A stretch of 30,228 nt of DNA from Pseudomonadota bacterium (lineage in GTDB: Bacteria > Pseudomonadota > Gammaproteobacteria > Steroidobacterales > Steroidobacteraceae): contig QGUX01000002.1 of assembly GCA_003242275.1 (NCBI GenBank), positions 1-30,228 of the forward strand. Reading direction: 5' to 3'. Positions 21,121-30,228 of this stretch are shown here, piece after piece (positions within the stretch are counted from its first letter, which is position 1; each line of letters begins with the position of its first letter). Position numbers and translations under genes: made by a program. Below the pieces are notes generated by a model that was given only the letters and a program-made list of their open reading frames with translations, was not told where the DNA came from and ran no database searches.

Positions 21121-24100
21121 TCCTCGAACTCCCCGGGGGACCCGCCCACAGCGAATTCCGGCTCGCCAAGCTGCTGACGCGGTTGCGCGCGGCCGTGCCG
21201 GCGGTGCGCGGCCTGGCCAGCCGCCATGTGCACCTGGCCGACTGCGCGCGCGAGCCCTCGCGCGCGGAACTGGCGCGCCTCGAGGCGCTGCTGGAGTACG
21301 GTCCCCGCCACGGGCACGACAGGCCGCAGGGCGTGCGCCTGCTGGTGGTGCCCCGGCTGGGCACCATCTCGCCGTGGTCGAGCAAGGCCACCGACATCGC
21401 GCACGTGTGCGGCCTTTCCTGGCTGCGCCGGGTGGAGCGCGGCGTGTGGTTCCACGTCGAGGCGGTCGATCCCCTGGACGAGGGCGCGCGTGCGGCGCTG
21501 GCCGCGCTGCTGCACGATCGCATGACCGAGGCCGTCATCGACCCCGCCGCCGTGGCCTCGCTGTTCACCGAGGGCACGCCGCGCCCGCTGGCCACCATCG
21601 ACCGCTCGCTCGCCTCGCTCGAGGCCGCCAACCGCGAACTGGGGCTGGCGCTCTCGCCGGAGGAGATCCGCTACCTGCACGAGAGCTTCACGAAGCTGGG
21701 ACGCGATCCCACCGACGTGGAACTGATGATGTTCGCGCAGGCCAACTCCGAGCACTGCCGGCACAAGATATTCAACGCCGAGTTCACCGTCGACGGCGAG
21801 CCGCAGCCGCGCTCGCTGTTCGCAATGATCCGCAACACGCATGCGCACGCACCGGAGGGCGTGATCTCGGCCTACCGCGACAACGCCGCGGTGATCGAGG
21901 GCGCGGTGGGGCGGCGCTACTTCGCCGATCCGCTCACGCACCGTTACCTCGCGGTGGAAGAGCCGATCGACATCCTGATGAAGGTGGAGACGCACAACCA
22001 CCCGACCGCGATCTCGCCGTTCCCGGGGGCGTCCACCGGCTCGGGTGGCGAGATCCGCGACGAGGGCGCCACCGGCCTGGGGGCCAGGCCCAAGGCCGGA
22101 CTGGTGGGCTTCTCGGTGTCGAACCTGCTGATCCCCGGCTTCCAGCAGCCCTGGGAGCGCACGCTCGGCAAGCCCGACCGCATCGTCAGCAGCCTCGACG
22201 TGATGATCGAGGGTCCGCTGGGCGCGGCCGCGTTCAACAACGAATTCGGACGGCCGTGCATCGCCGGTTACTTCCGCACCTTCGAGCACGTGCTGGACGA
22301 GGCCACGGCGCGCGGCTACCACAAGCCCATCATGATTGCCGGCGGCCTGGGCAACGTGCGCCGGCAGCATGCGCTGAAGGGCGAGGTGCCGGTGGGCGCC
22401 CACCTCGTGGTGCTGGGCGGCCCGGCGATGCTGATCGGCCTGGGCGGCGGCGCGGCCTCGTCGATGGGCAGCGGCGAGTCGCATGCCGACCTCGACTTCG
22501 CCTCGGTGCAGCGGGGCAATCCCGAAATGCAGCGGCGTGCGCAGGAAGTGATCGACCGCTGCTGGGCGCTGGGCGAGGCCAATCCCATCCAGCTCATCCA
22601 TGACGTGGGCGCCGGCGGACTGTCCAACGCCGTGCCCGAGGCCGTCTCGCACAGCCATCGCGGCGCGCGCGTGGAACTGCGCGCCGTGCCCAACGCCGAG
22701 GCCGGCATGTCGCCGCTGGAGATCTGGTGCAACGAGGCGCAGGAGCGCTATGTGCTGGTGATCTCCGAGCAGGGCCTGGCGCGCTTCGAGCAGATCGCGC
22801 GGCGCGAGCGCTGTCCCTATGCCGTGATCGGCCGGCTCACCGACGACGGCGTGCTCACCGTGCACGACGAGGTGTTCGGCAACCATCCGGTCGACATGCC
22901 GGTGGACGTGCTGCTCGGCAAGCCGCCGCGCATGCAGCGCGACGTGCGCCACGTGCCGGTGCGCGCGCAGCGCTTCGATCCGCGCGGCCTGGGGCTGCGC
23001 GAGGCGGCGCTGCGCGTGCTCTCGCATCCGGCCGTGGCCGACAAGACCTTCCTGGTCAGCATCGGCGACCGCAGCGTCGGCGGGCTGGTGTGCCGCGACC
23101 AGATGGTGGGCCCGTGGCAGGTGCCGGTGGCCGACGTGGGCGTGACCAGCGCCGATTTCTTCGGCCATCGCGGCGAGGCCATGGCCATGGGCGAGCGCAC
23201 GCCGCTGGCGCTGCTCGATCCGGCCGCGGCCGCGCGCCTGGCGGTCACCGAGGCGGTGCTGAACATCCTCGCCGCCGACGTGGCGAAGCTCCCCGACATC
23301 CGCCTGTCGGCCAACTGGATGGCCGCCTGCGGCGAGCCTGGCGAGGACGCGGCCCTGTACGACGCCGTGCGCGCGGTCGGCATGGAGCTGTGCCCGGCGC
23401 TGGGCATCGCCATTCCGGTGGGCAAGGACTCGCTGTCGATGCGCACGGTGTGGCGCGAGGACGGCCGGCAGAAATCGGTGGTGGCGCCCGTGTCGTTGAT
23501 CGTGTCGGCGTTCGCGCCGGTGGGTGACGTGCGCCGCACGCTCACGCCGCTGCTGCGCCGGGATGCCGGTCCGACGCGGCTGCTGTGGGTCGACTTGGGC
23601 CGTGGCCGCTCGCGGCTCGGCGCCTCCATCCTGGCGCAGGTGTACGGTGCATTGGGCGAGTCCGCGCCCGACCTCGACCATCCTTCACTGCTCACCGGCT
23701 TCGCGCGCGCGTTCAGCGCCGTGCGCGAGCGGGTGCTGGCCTACCACGACGTGTCCGACGGCGGCGTGTTCACCACGCTGGCCGAGATGGCGTTCGCCTC
23801 GCATTGCGGATTCACGGTCGAACTGCCGGTGGACGGTGACGCCGACCTGGCGGCGCGGCTGTTCGCGGAGGAGCCCGGCGCGGTGCTGCAGGTCCGCGCC
23901 GACGACGTGCCGGCCGTGCGTGCGCAGTTCGACGCCGCGGGCCTCGCCGGCGCCGTGCACGACATCGGCGCGCCGGCGGAGGAGCCGGTGCTGGTCTTCG
24001 CCGGTGGCAACCGCACGCTGTCGCTGGGCTGGGAGGAGGCGCGCCGCGCCTGGGGCGAGACCTCGCACCGCATGCGCCTGCTGCGCGACGAGCCGGCCTC

Positions 24101-24989
24101 GGCGCACGAGGAGTTCGCGGCGCAGCTCGACCTCACCGATCCCGGCCTGCACGTGGCGCTCACGTTCGATCCGGAAGAGGACGTGGCCGCGCCTTTCATC
24201 AACCGTGGCGCGCGGCCGAAGGTCGCGGTGCTGCGCGAGCAGGGCGTCAACAGCCACGTGGAGATGGCGGCGGTGCTCGACCTCGCCGGCTTCGAGCCGC
24301 ACGACGTGCACATGACCGACATCATCGACGGCGGACGGGACCTGGCGCAGTTCCGCGGCCTGGTCGCCTGCGGCGGGTTCTCCTACGGCGACGTGCTGGG
24401 CGCGGGCGAGGGCTGGGCCAAGTCCATCCTGTTCAACCCGGCGGCGCGCGAGCGCTTCACCGCCTTCTTCGAACGCGACGACACCTTCACGCTGGGCGTG
24501 TGCAATGGCTGCCAGATGATGGCGGCGCTGAAAGAGCTGGTGCCGGGCACCGAGCACTGGCCGCGCTTCGTCCGCAACCGCGTCGAGCAGTTCGAGGGAC
24601 GGCTCTCGCAGGTGGAGATCCTCGATTCGCCCTCGGTGCTGCTGGCCGGCATGGCAGGCTCGCGCCTGCCCGTGGTGGTTTCCCATGGCGAGGGCCGCGC
24701 CGAATTCACCGGCGCGGCGCAGCGCGAGGCGCTGGCCGCGGCGCGCCAGGTGGCGTTCCGCTACGTGAACGGGCGCGGCGAGGTGGCGCGCGATTACCCC
24801 GCCAATCCCAACGGTTCGCCCGACGGCATCGCCGCCGTCACCAGCCGCGACGGCCGCGTGCTGATCACCATGCCACACCCGGAGCGCAGCTTCCGCATAT
24901 CGCAGCACTCCTGGTATCCGCATGATGCGCGCGGTGAGTTCGCCGGCTGGATGCGCATGTTCCGCAACGCGCGTGCCTGGGTGGGATAG
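21117..24989 (+). CDS. purL: Phosphoribosylformylglycinamidine synthase, single-chain PurL
   Basis: This protein of about 1290 aa carries the whole FGAM synthase of de novo purine synthesis. It turns FGAR, glutamine and ATP into FGAM. The N-terminal PurS-like part begins [19 protein letters not shown]. The ATP-binding core includes [34 protein letters not shown] and the later GKDSLSM and HDVSDGG. The C-terminal glutaminase domain has [25 protein letters not shown] with the nucleophilic cysteine, and MPHPERSFR with its histidine. The length matches the large proteobacterial form (about 1295 aa in E. coli). I chose GTG at 21117 because the family N-terminus starts there. The frame is open up to 20979, but those extra residues do not look like PurL. 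No good ribosome binding site is seen. Confidence 0.95.
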   Translation: MILELPGGPAHSEFRLAKLLTRLRAAVPAVRGLASRHVHLADCAREPSRAELARLEALLEYGPRHGHDRPQGVRLLVVPRLGTISPWSSKATDIAHVCGLSWLRRVERGVWFHVEAVDPLDEGARAALAALLHDRMTEAVIDPAAVASLFTEGTPRPLATIDRSLASLEAANRELGLALSPEEIRYLHESFTKLGRDPTDVELMMFAQANSEHCRHKIFNAEFTVDGEPQPRSLFAMIRNTHAHAPEGVISAYRDNAAVIEGAVGRRYFADPLTHRYLAVEEPIDILMKVETHNHPTAISPFPGASTGSGGEIRDEGATGLGARPKAGLVGFSVSNLLIPGFQQPWERTLGKPDRIVSSLDVMIEGPLGAAAFNNEFGRPCIAGYFRTFEHVLDEATARGYHKPIMIAGGLGNVRRQHALKGEVPVGAHLVVLGGPAMLIGLGGGAASSMGSGESHADLDFASVQRGNPEMQRRAQEVIDRCWALGEANPIQLIHDVGAGGLSNAVPEAVSHSHRGARVELRAVPNAEAGMSPLEIWCNEAQERYVLVISEQGLARFEQIARRERCPYAVIGRLTDDGVLTVHDEVFGNHPVDMPVDVLLGKPPRMQRDVRHVPVRAQRFDPRGLGLREAALRVLSHPAVADKTFLVSIGDRSVGGLVCRDQMVGPWQVPVADVGVTSADFFGHRGEAMAMGERTPLALLDPAAAARLAVTEAVLNILAADVAKLPDIRLSANWMAACGEPGEDAALYDAVRAVGMELCPALGIAIPVGKDSLSMRTVWREDGRQKSVVAPVSLIVSAFAPVGDVRRTLTPLLRRDAGPTRLLWVDLGRGRSRLGASILAQVYGALGESAPDLDHPSLLTGFARAFSAVRERVLAYHDVSDGGVFTTLAEMAFASHCGFTVELPVDGDADLAARLFAEEPGAVLQVRADDVPAVRAQFDAAGLAGAVHDIGAPAEEPVLVFAGGNRTLSLGWEEARRAWGETSHRMRLLRDEPASAHEEFAAQLDLTDPGLHVALTFDPEEDVAAPFINRGARPKVAVLREQGVNSHVEMAAVLDLAGFEPHDVHMTDIIDGGRDLAQFRGLVACGGFSYGDVLGAGEGWAKSILFNPAARERFTAFFERDDTFTLGVCNGCQMMAALKELVPGTEHWPRFVRNRVEQFEGRLSQVEILDSPSVLLAGMAGSRLPVVVSHGEGRAEFTGAAQREALAAARQVAFRYVNGRGEVARDYPANPNGSPDGIAAVTSRDGRVLITMPHPERSFRISQHSWYPHDARGEFAGWMRMFRNARAWVG

Positions 24990-25000
24990 GCGAATCCCAC
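24981..25000 (+). terminator. Hairpin over the purL stop
   Basis: GTGGGAT (24981-24987) pairs perfectly with ATCCCAC (24994-25000) around a six-base loop and includes the purL TAG stop. No T run follows, so terminator function is doubtful. A second dyad follows at 25015-25039, built from GGCCG, TGAGT, ACTCA and CGGCC. Confidence 0.4.
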
Positions 25001-25014
25001 GGGTTCCAAGCCAT

Positions 25015-25039
25015 GGCCGTTTGAGTAAACTCAGCGGCC
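25015..25039. promoter_or_regulatory. Two-part dyad between purL and the metallo-beta-lactamase gene
   Basis: Outer arms GGCCG (25015-25019) and CGGCC (25035-25039) enclose inner arms TGAGT (25022-25026) and ACTCA (25029-25033). It lies 39 bases before the ATG at 25078. It could be the purL terminator or an operator of the lactamase gene; no T run follows. Confidence 0.3.
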
Positions 25040-25077
25040 GTCAAAGACTTGGACAACCGACCGGGGGAAGAGAACCG

Positions 25078-25962
25078 ATGATCGGATTCAGGCAGGCCGC
25101 CGTCCGCGTGGCGGCGGTGACGGTGAAGGGCATCGCCCTGGCTCATCTTGCGCTGGGCGCGGCCTCGGCCGCTGCGCCGGACATGTCGGCGCTGAACCAG
25201 CCCCACAAGCCGTTCCGGATCTACGGCAATACGTACTACGTGGGCACTTCCGGCATCGCCTCGGTGCTGGTGACCTCCGAATATGGCCACGTGCTGGTCG
25301 ACACGGGTCTGCCCGAGTCCGCGCAGCAGATCGCCCGGAACATCGAGGAACTCGGCTTCAAGCTCGGCGACGTGAAGGCCATCGTGTTCTCGCACGCCCA
25401 TCCCGACCACGTGGGCGGCGCGGCCGAGCTGCAGCGCCTGACCGGCGCGCAGGTCCATGCGCTCCGCCCCGCCGAGCCGGTGCTGCGCACCGGCAAGCTG
25501 CCCAAGGATGATCCGGCGGCGGCGGTGAAGTCGGCCTCCATCCCGAAGGTGGATCGCGTCTGGGTGGTCACCGACGGCCAGCTGCTGGGCGTGGGCGGCG
25601 TGCGACTGCGCGTGTACGCCACGCCGGGACACACGGCCGGCAGTGCCACATGGACCTGGGACGCCTGCGACGGAAGCAACTGCCTCGCCTTCGTCTATGC
25701 CGACTCGCTCACGCCCGTGAGCGCGGGCAAGTTCAAGTTCAGCAAGCATCCGGAGCTGCTGCAGGGCTTCGAGCAGAGCTTCAGGCTGCTGGAGGGCCTG
25801 CGCTGCCAGATCCTGCTGACGCCGCATCCGGATGCGGCCACGCTGGCGCGGCTGGAGCAGGCCGACAACGACCCGGCGAAGCTGGAGGATCCGGAGGCCT
25901 GCAGGCGCTTCGCGCAGGAGCGCCGCGAGGCATTGCAGAAGCGCCTCGCCGAGGAGCGCTAA
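25078..25962 (+). CDS. Secreted metallo-beta-lactamase-fold enzyme, subclass B3-like
   Basis: This 294-aa protein has a typical export signal (basic start, hydrophobic core ALAHLALGAAS, then AAAPDM; cleavage near residues 30-34). Its zinc ligands match subclass B3: H106, H108, D110 and H111 in SHAHPDHVGG, H185 in TPGHTAGSATWTW, and H250 in LLTPHPD. S210 in YADSL takes the place of the subclass B1/B2 cysteine, and the stretches GVGGVRLRVYATPGH and QSFRLLEGLRCQILLTPHPD follow known B3 enzymes. It would act in the periplasm. Whether it hydrolyses carbapenems or is a housekeeping hydrolase cannot be read from the sequence. The ATG at 25078 follows GGGGGAAGAG. It appears to be a single-gene unit closed by the terminator at 26023. 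Confidence 0.85.
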   Translation: MIGFRQAAVRVAAVTVKGIALAHLALGAASAAAPDMSALNQPHKPFRIYGNTYYVGTSGIASVLVTSEYGHVLVDTGLPESAQQIARNIEELGFKLGDVKAIVFSHAHPDHVGGAAELQRLTGAQVHALRPAEPVLRTGKLPKDDPAAAVKSASIPKVDRVWVVTDGQLLGVGGVRLRVYATPGHTAGSATWTWDACDGSNCLAFVYADSLTPVSAGKFKFSKHPELLQGFEQSFRLLEGLRCQILLTPHPDAATLARLEQADNDPAKLEDPEACRRFAQERREALQKRLAEER

Positions 25963-25965
25963 AGA

Positions 25966-25995
25966 CGCGCGGCGCGCGCGGTGCCGCGCCGCGCG
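25966..25995 (+). repeat. Strong hairpin after the lactamase gene
   Basis: CGCGCGGCGCG (25966-25976) pairs over all eleven bases with CGCGCCGCGCG (25985-25995) around an eight-base loop. It starts three bases after the stop codon. It may strengthen the 3' end ahead of the terminator at 26023. Confidence 0.45.
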
Positions 25996-26022
25996 GCCGC
26001 CGCATCGACATCGGTCCTGTCA

Positions 26023-26046
26023 ACGCCCGCCTCGCGCGGGCGTTTT
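26023..26046 (+). terminator. Rho-independent terminator
   Basis: ACGCCCGC (26023-26030) pairs perfectly with GCGGGCGT (26036-26043) around CTCGC and is followed by TTT to give a TTTT run at 26043-26046. It lies 60 bases after the lactamase stop and separates it from the DUF1800 gene. Confidence 0.75.
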
Positions 26047-26090
26047 CATGCACGAGGATTGCCATCGCCCGCGCAGGGCAGGGGACTTCG

Positions 26091-27470
26091 ATGCGTGACG
26101 TCGATGCGGCCATTGCCGCGAACCGCTTCGGGCTTGGCGCGCGTCCCGGGGAACTGCGGGCCTTGGGCTCCACGGCCCGCGACGCGCTGCGCGCGTGGCT
26201 GGCGGAACCGCCGCCCCGGCTGGAAGCGCCGCTCAAGCCCTCGCACGAGGTGCTGGCCGCCGCACTGGCGCGCCGTGAAGCCGCCGCGGCCGCCGCCGCC
26301 GACCCGCGCGAGGCGGAGGTGGCCAATGCGGTGGCCACCCTCCGCGACATCTATGCGCCGGTGTACCAGGCCGAGACGCTGGCACGCTTCCGCCATGCCG
26401 TGGCCACCGGGCGCGGCTTCATCGAGCGGCTGGTGCACTTCTGGAGCAACCACTTCGCCGTGTCCGTGGACAAGCTGGCCGTGCTGGGCCTGGCCGGCGC
26501 GCTGGAGCGCGAGGCCATCCGCCCGCACGTGCTCGGCCACTTCGCCGACATGCTGCTGGCGGTGGAGAAGCATCCGGCCATGCTGCTGTACCTGGACAAC
26601 GCGCGCTCGGCCGGGCCGGACTCCAGGCTCGCCCGCGCGGCCGGCCGGCGCGGCCGCGCACCGGGACTGAACGAGAACCTCGGCCGCGAGATCCTCGAAC
26701 TGCACACGCTGGGCGTGGACGGCGGCTACACGCAGCAGGACGTGCGCGCGATGGCGATGCTGGTCACCGGCTGGTCCATCGGCGGCGGCGAGGGTGCGCT
26801 CCAGGGCGGCGAACCCGGCCGCTTCCATTTCCGCGAGGCGCTGCACCAGCCGGGCAGCAAGGTGCTGCTGGGACGACGCCATGCCGAGGCGGGCGTGGAG
26901 GAGGGCGAGCAGGCGTTGCGCATGCTGGCGCTGCATCCCGCCACGGCGCGGCACCTCGCCACCAAGCTGGTGCGGCACTTCCTCGCCGATGATCCGCCGC
27001 CGGCGCTGGTCTCGCGCGTGGCGCGGGCGTACCTGGAATCGGAAGGTCACCTCGGGCAGGCCTGCGCGGCGCTGGTCGATGCGCCGGAGACCTGGTCCAC
27101 GCCACTGGCCAAGTACAAGACGCCCGCCGACTACATCCATTCCGCGTACCGCGCGCTCGGGCTGGCCGTGGGCGAGCACGATCCGCGCCTGTTCGCGGAA
27201 CTGGGCCAGCGCATCTTCCAGCCCGGATCGCCCGCCGGCTGGCCCGACACCGCCGCCGGCTGGGACGGCGCGGCGGCATTGATGAAGCGGCTGGAGTGGG
27301 CGCAGGAGGCGGCTGCCCGGCTGGGTTCCACGCGCGACGCGCGCGAGCTGGCCAGGCAGGCTCTGGGTCCGACGTGGTCGGCGCGCTCGGACGAGGCCGT
27401 GATGCGCGCCCAGGATGCCGCGCAGGCGCTGGCGCTGTTCCTGGGATCCCCCGAATTCATGCGCCGCTGA
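26091..27470 (+). CDS. DUF1800 family protein
   Basis: This 459-aa protein fits the DUF1800 family. It begins with a helical segment containing NRFGLGARPGELRAL. It then shows ERLVHFWSNHFAVSVDK, HPAMLLYLDN, GLNENLGREILELHTLGVDGGYTQQDVRAMAMLVTGW and ATKLVRHFLADDPP, all hallmark blocks. The function of the family is not established. It regularly sits directly upstream of a DUF1501 gene, as here, 15 bases apart. The ATG at 26091 has AGGGGA upstream. A signal peptide is not obvious, so the partner may supply export. A cell-surface or periplasmic role for the pair is possible but not shown by the sequence. Confidence 0.88.
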   Translation: MRDVDAAIAANRFGLGARPGELRALGSTARDALRAWLAEPPPRLEAPLKPSHEVLAAALARREAAAAAAADPREAEVANAVATLRDIYAPVYQAETLARFRHAVATGRGFIERLVHFWSNHFAVSVDKLAVLGLAGALEREAIRPHVLGHFADMLLAVEKHPAMLLYLDNARSAGPDSRLARAAGRRGRAPGLNENLGREILELHTLGVDGGYTQQDVRAMAMLVTGWSIGGGEGALQGGEPGRFHFREALHQPGSKVLLGRRHAEAGVEEGEQALRMLALHPATARHLATKLVRHFLADDPPPALVSRVARAYLESEGHLGQACAALVDAPETWSTPLAKYKTPADYIHSAYRALGLAVGEHDPRLFAELGQRIFQPGSPAGWPDTAAGWDGAAALMKRLEWAQEAAARLGSTRDARELARQALGPTWSARSDEAVMRAQDAAQALALFLGSPEFMRR

Positions 27471-27485
27471 GGCACAGGAGGAAAC

Positions 27486-28700
27486 ATGCTGACCCGCAGG
27501 TCCCTGCTTGGACGCATCGCCGGTACCGCCGGTGCGCTGGCCGCGCCCGCATGGCTCGCGCCGCGCCTGAGCCTCGCGGCCCCCGCGGCCGGCGAGGCGC
27601 GCTTCGTGCTGCTGCTGCTGCGCGGTGCGGTGGACGGCCTCGCGCTGGCGCCGCCGGTGGGCGATCCGGACTACGCGCGCCTGCGTGGCGCGGCATCGCT
27701 GGCCGGTGCCCCCGGCCTGCAGCGCCTCGACGGCCTGTTCGCGCTGCATCCGGCGCTGGGCTTCGTCGCCGAGCGCTGGCGCGGGGGCGAGGCGACATTG
27801 CTGCACGCGGTGGCCACGCCATACCGCGAGCGCTCCCACTTCGACGCGCAGGACGTGCTGGAGAGCGGCCACGCACGGCCGCACGCGGCAAGAACCGGTT
27901 GGCTGAACCGCGCCCTCTCCGGCCTGCCGCGCGCCGCTGGTGCGCCGGGTGCAGCACCGCGCGCAGTGGCGCTGGGCGCAGCCGTGCCACTGGTGCTGCG
28001 CGGCGGGAATGAAGTGGCCTCGTGGTCGCCAGGACGCCTGCCGCGGGTGGACGGGGACACCTTGCAGCGATTCGCCGACCTGTATGCGGACGACGCGCTG
28101 CTGGCCCGCCGCCTCGCCGAGGCAGGCGAGGCCCAGGCCATGGCCGGCGGCGATGCCGCAGCCATGGGAGCGGGTCGCGGCGGGCTGGCGCAGTTCGCGC
28201 AGATGTCGCGCGCGGCCGCGTCCTTCCTGGCGCGCGAGGAGGGGCCGCGGGTCGCGGTGCTCGAAACCTCCGGCTGGGACACGCATGCCGCACAGGGCGA
28301 CCTCGATGGCGCGCTGGCCGCGCGCCTCGCGGCGCTCGATGCCGGCCTTCGCGCGCTGCATGCCGGCCTCGGCGGGGCCTGGCGCCACACCGTGGTGCTG
28401 GCCGTCACCGAGTTCGGCCGCACCGTGGCCGTCAACGGCACGCGCGGCACGGACCACGGCACCGGCGCCGCGGCCTTGCTGCTCGGCGGCGCGGTGCGTG
28501 GCCGCGTGATCGCCGACTGGCCGGGATTGGCGCCGCAGGCACTGCACGAAGGCAGGGACCTCAGGCCGACGCTGGACCTGCGCGCGGTGCAGGCCGCCGT
28601 GCTTCGCGAGCACCTGGGCATCGCGCCGGAATACATCGCGCGCGAGGTGTTCCCGGATGGACCCCGGCTTGCCCGCATCGAGGGACTGGTGCGCGCCTGA
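27486..28700 (+). CDS. DUF1501 family protein with Tat signal
   Basis: This 404-aa protein opens with MLTRRSLLGRIAGTAGALAAPAWLAPRLSLA, a twin-arginine (Tat) export signal (RRSLLGR), so it should fold in the cytoplasm and then enter the periplasm. The rest has the DUF1501 pattern: FVLLLLRGAVDGLALAPP, VLETSGWDTHAAQGD near residues 258-272, VTEFGRTVAVNGTRGTDHGTG near 305-325, and the C-terminal DLRAVQAAVLREHLGI. The DTH and DHG histidines suggest a metal-dependent alkaline-phosphatase-like fold. The ribosome binding site AGGAGG before ATG 27486 is excellent. Its exact reaction is unknown. It is the second gene of the pair with DUF1800. Confidence 0.88.
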   Translation: MLTRRSLLGRIAGTAGALAAPAWLAPRLSLAAPAAGEARFVLLLLRGAVDGLALAPPVGDPDYARLRGAASLAGAPGLQRLDGLFALHPALGFVAERWRGGEATLLHAVATPYRERSHFDAQDVLESGHARPHAARTGWLNRALSGLPRAAGAPGAAPRAVALGAAVPLVLRGGNEVASWSPGRLPRVDGDTLQRFADLYADDALLARRLAEAGEAQAMAGGDAAAMGAGRGGLAQFAQMSRAAASFLAREEGPRVAVLETSGWDTHAAQGDLDGALAARLAALDAGLRALHAGLGGAWRHTVVLAVTEFGRTVAVNGTRGTDHGTGAAALLLGGAVRGRVIADWPGLAPQALHEGRDLRPTLDLRAVQAAVLREHLGIAPEYIAREVFPDGPRLARIEGLVRA

Positions 28701-28728
28701 GGCCGGCGCCCGCCTGCTTCGTGGGCAG

Positions 28729-28764
28729 GCCTCGCCGTCGCCGCGCCGGCGGCGAGGCTTCTTC
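28729..28764. terminator. Strong hairpin terminator between convergent genes
   Basis: GCCTCGCCGTCG (28729-28740) pairs with CGGCGGCGAGGC (28747-28758) over twelve bases with one G-U pair, and TTCTTC follows. It lies between the DUF1501 stop (28700) and the convergent MFS stop (28763), so it may serve both. Confidence 0.65.
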
Positions 28765-29964
28765 AGCGCGATGCCAGCGGCAGCCGCGTCGCGGGCAGCA
28801 GGGCCAGCACCGCCAGCACCGCCGCGGCCACCAGCGCGGCGGCGGCGCCGATGGCGTTGGCCACCGGCCCCCACACCAGGCTTCCGCCCGCGAGGCAGCC
28901 GTAGAACACGGCCGTGTACAGCGCCATGCCGCGCCCGCGCAGCGCGTCCGACATGGCCAGCTGCGCCGCCACGTTCAGCGAGGAGAGGCTGGCCAGCCAG
29001 GACGCTCCGGCGAGCAGCGCCGTGACCATGCCCAGCGCCGGGATGCGCAGCAGCGCGAAGCCGAGCAGGGCGATGGCCGTGGCCACCTGACCGAGCTGCT
29101 GCACGCGGTCGATGCCGATGCGGGCGCGCAGCCGCGGCAGGAACATCGCGCCGCCCACCGCGCCCACGCCAATGCAGCCGACCAGGATGCCGAACAGGCC
29201 GGGGCCACCGGAGAGCTGCTCGCGCGCGATCAGCGGCAGCAGTGCCCAGTAGCAGCTGCCGTTCAGGTAGTAGAGCACCGAGCGCCACAGCGTGCGGCGC
29301 AGCGCCGCGTTGTCGCGCGCCTGCGCCAGCCCGGTGCGCAGCGCGGCCATGAAGGTCTCCTTCTGCGCCGGCGCCGTGCGCCGGTAACCGTGCCAAGTGA
29401 GCAGCGCCACCAGCACGGCGATGAAGGTGAACGCGTTGATCAAGAACGGCCAGGCGATGCCCACGGCCGCGATCACCACGCCGGCCAGCGCCGGGCCGAT
29501 GGCGCGGCTGATGTTCATGCTCATGGCATGCAGGGCGATGGCCTGCGGCAGGTCCTCGCGGCCCACCAGCGCCGGCACGATGGCCTGCCAGGTGGGCGAC
29601 ATCACGGCTACGCAGCTTCCCATCGCCAGCGTGACCAGCAGCAGGCTCGAGGGGCCTGCAACGTGGCCGAGCACCAGCAGGCCCATCAGCAGTGCCAGCA
29701 GCATCATCACCGCCTGCACCAGCACCAGCAGCCAGCGACGGTCGCAGCGGTCGGCCAGCGTGCCGGCGGGCACCGCCAGCAGGAACACGGGCAGGGCGCT
29801 GGCCACCTGCACCAGCGCCACCATCGAGGCCGACGGGTCGAACTCGGTCATCAGCCAGCGGGCGGCCAGGTCGTACATCCAGTTGCCGACATTGGCCACC
29901 AGTCCCGCGCTCCACAGCAGCGCGAACTGGCGATGCCGCAACGGCGCCCAGGCACCCGCCGAGC

Positions 29965-29968
<4 letters not shown>
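28763..29968 (-). CDS. MFS exporter (EntS/MFS_3-type)
   Basis: This 401-aa protein is a major facilitator transporter with about 12 hydrophobic helices. The N-terminus [26 protein letters not shown] and the loop [15 protein letters not shown] (the family A-motif GxLaDRxGRR) are clear. A basic central loop at about 195-235 separates the halves. It is close in style to the MFS_3 group that includes siderophore exporters such as EntS. Substrates cannot be told from the sequence. Its ATG overlaps the stop of ettA as ATGA on the minus strand, so it is translated with it. Confidence 0.85.

Positions 29969-30228
<260 letters not shown>

Noticed and set aside
26046..29915. Very long antisense open frame opposite the DUF1800/DUF1501 and MFS genes
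   Set aside because: It is a by-product of GC-rich codon use. It has low-complexity Arg/Ala/Gly content and no recognisable domain.

Overview
The window is very GC-rich, has densely packed genes, and contains a full-length single-chain PurL (about 1290 aa), an EttA tail, LptF/LptG-type permeases and a type VI secretion-associated TagH. Together these suggest a high-GC Gram-negative proteobacterium, more likely gamma or beta because of the fused PurL. The genus cannot be fixed from the sequence. The first ~65 bases look like a poor-quality contig end.

Region 1 (1-5945) is a surface-glycan locus. It holds the tail of a surface carbohydrate biosynthesis protein, a phytanoyl-CoA-type 2OG-Fe(II) oxygenase, a GT4 glycosyltransferase, a four-part NeuB-type nonulosonate synthase (CBS pair + NeuB + SAF + xylose-isomerase-like barrel), and a divergent NeuA-type cytidylyltransferase. 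The last two would make and CMP-activate a sialic-acid-like sugar.

Region 2 (5951-19713) is the most interesting part: a lipid-building locus that closely resembles bacterial sphingolipid (ceramide) synthesis. One operon (14.5-19.7 kb) encodes a fatty acyl-AMP ligase, an acyl carrier protein, a serine palmitoyltransferase, a sugar/choline-phosphate-type nucleotidyltransferase and a TagF-like glycerophosphotransferase. A second operon (8.0-14.1 kb) encodes a metallophosphoesterase, LptF- and LptG-like permeases, an FkbM methyltransferase, a GNAT-like acyltransferase of the bacterial ceramide synthase type and a MobA-like nucleotidyltransferase. A divergent pair (6.0-8.0 kb) encodes a CDP-alcohol phosphatidyltransferase and a protein with the motif layout of the mitochondrial CDP-DAG synthase Tam41. 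Taken together, these genes could build a ceramide, add a phospho-headgroup and export it. The expected ketoreductase (CerR type) is absent from the window.

Region 3 (19758-30228) is mixed: tagH (FHA domain), divergent purL with a possible 33-aa leader ORF, a secreted subclass B3-like metallo-beta-lactamase, a DUF1800/DUF1501 pair, and on the minus strand the end of ettA overlapping an MFS exporter gene.

I saw no rRNA, tRNA, CRISPR array, insertion sequence or phage gene. The only gene-free stretch over 300 bases is 14130-14528, which carries several hairpins and a candidate promoter.
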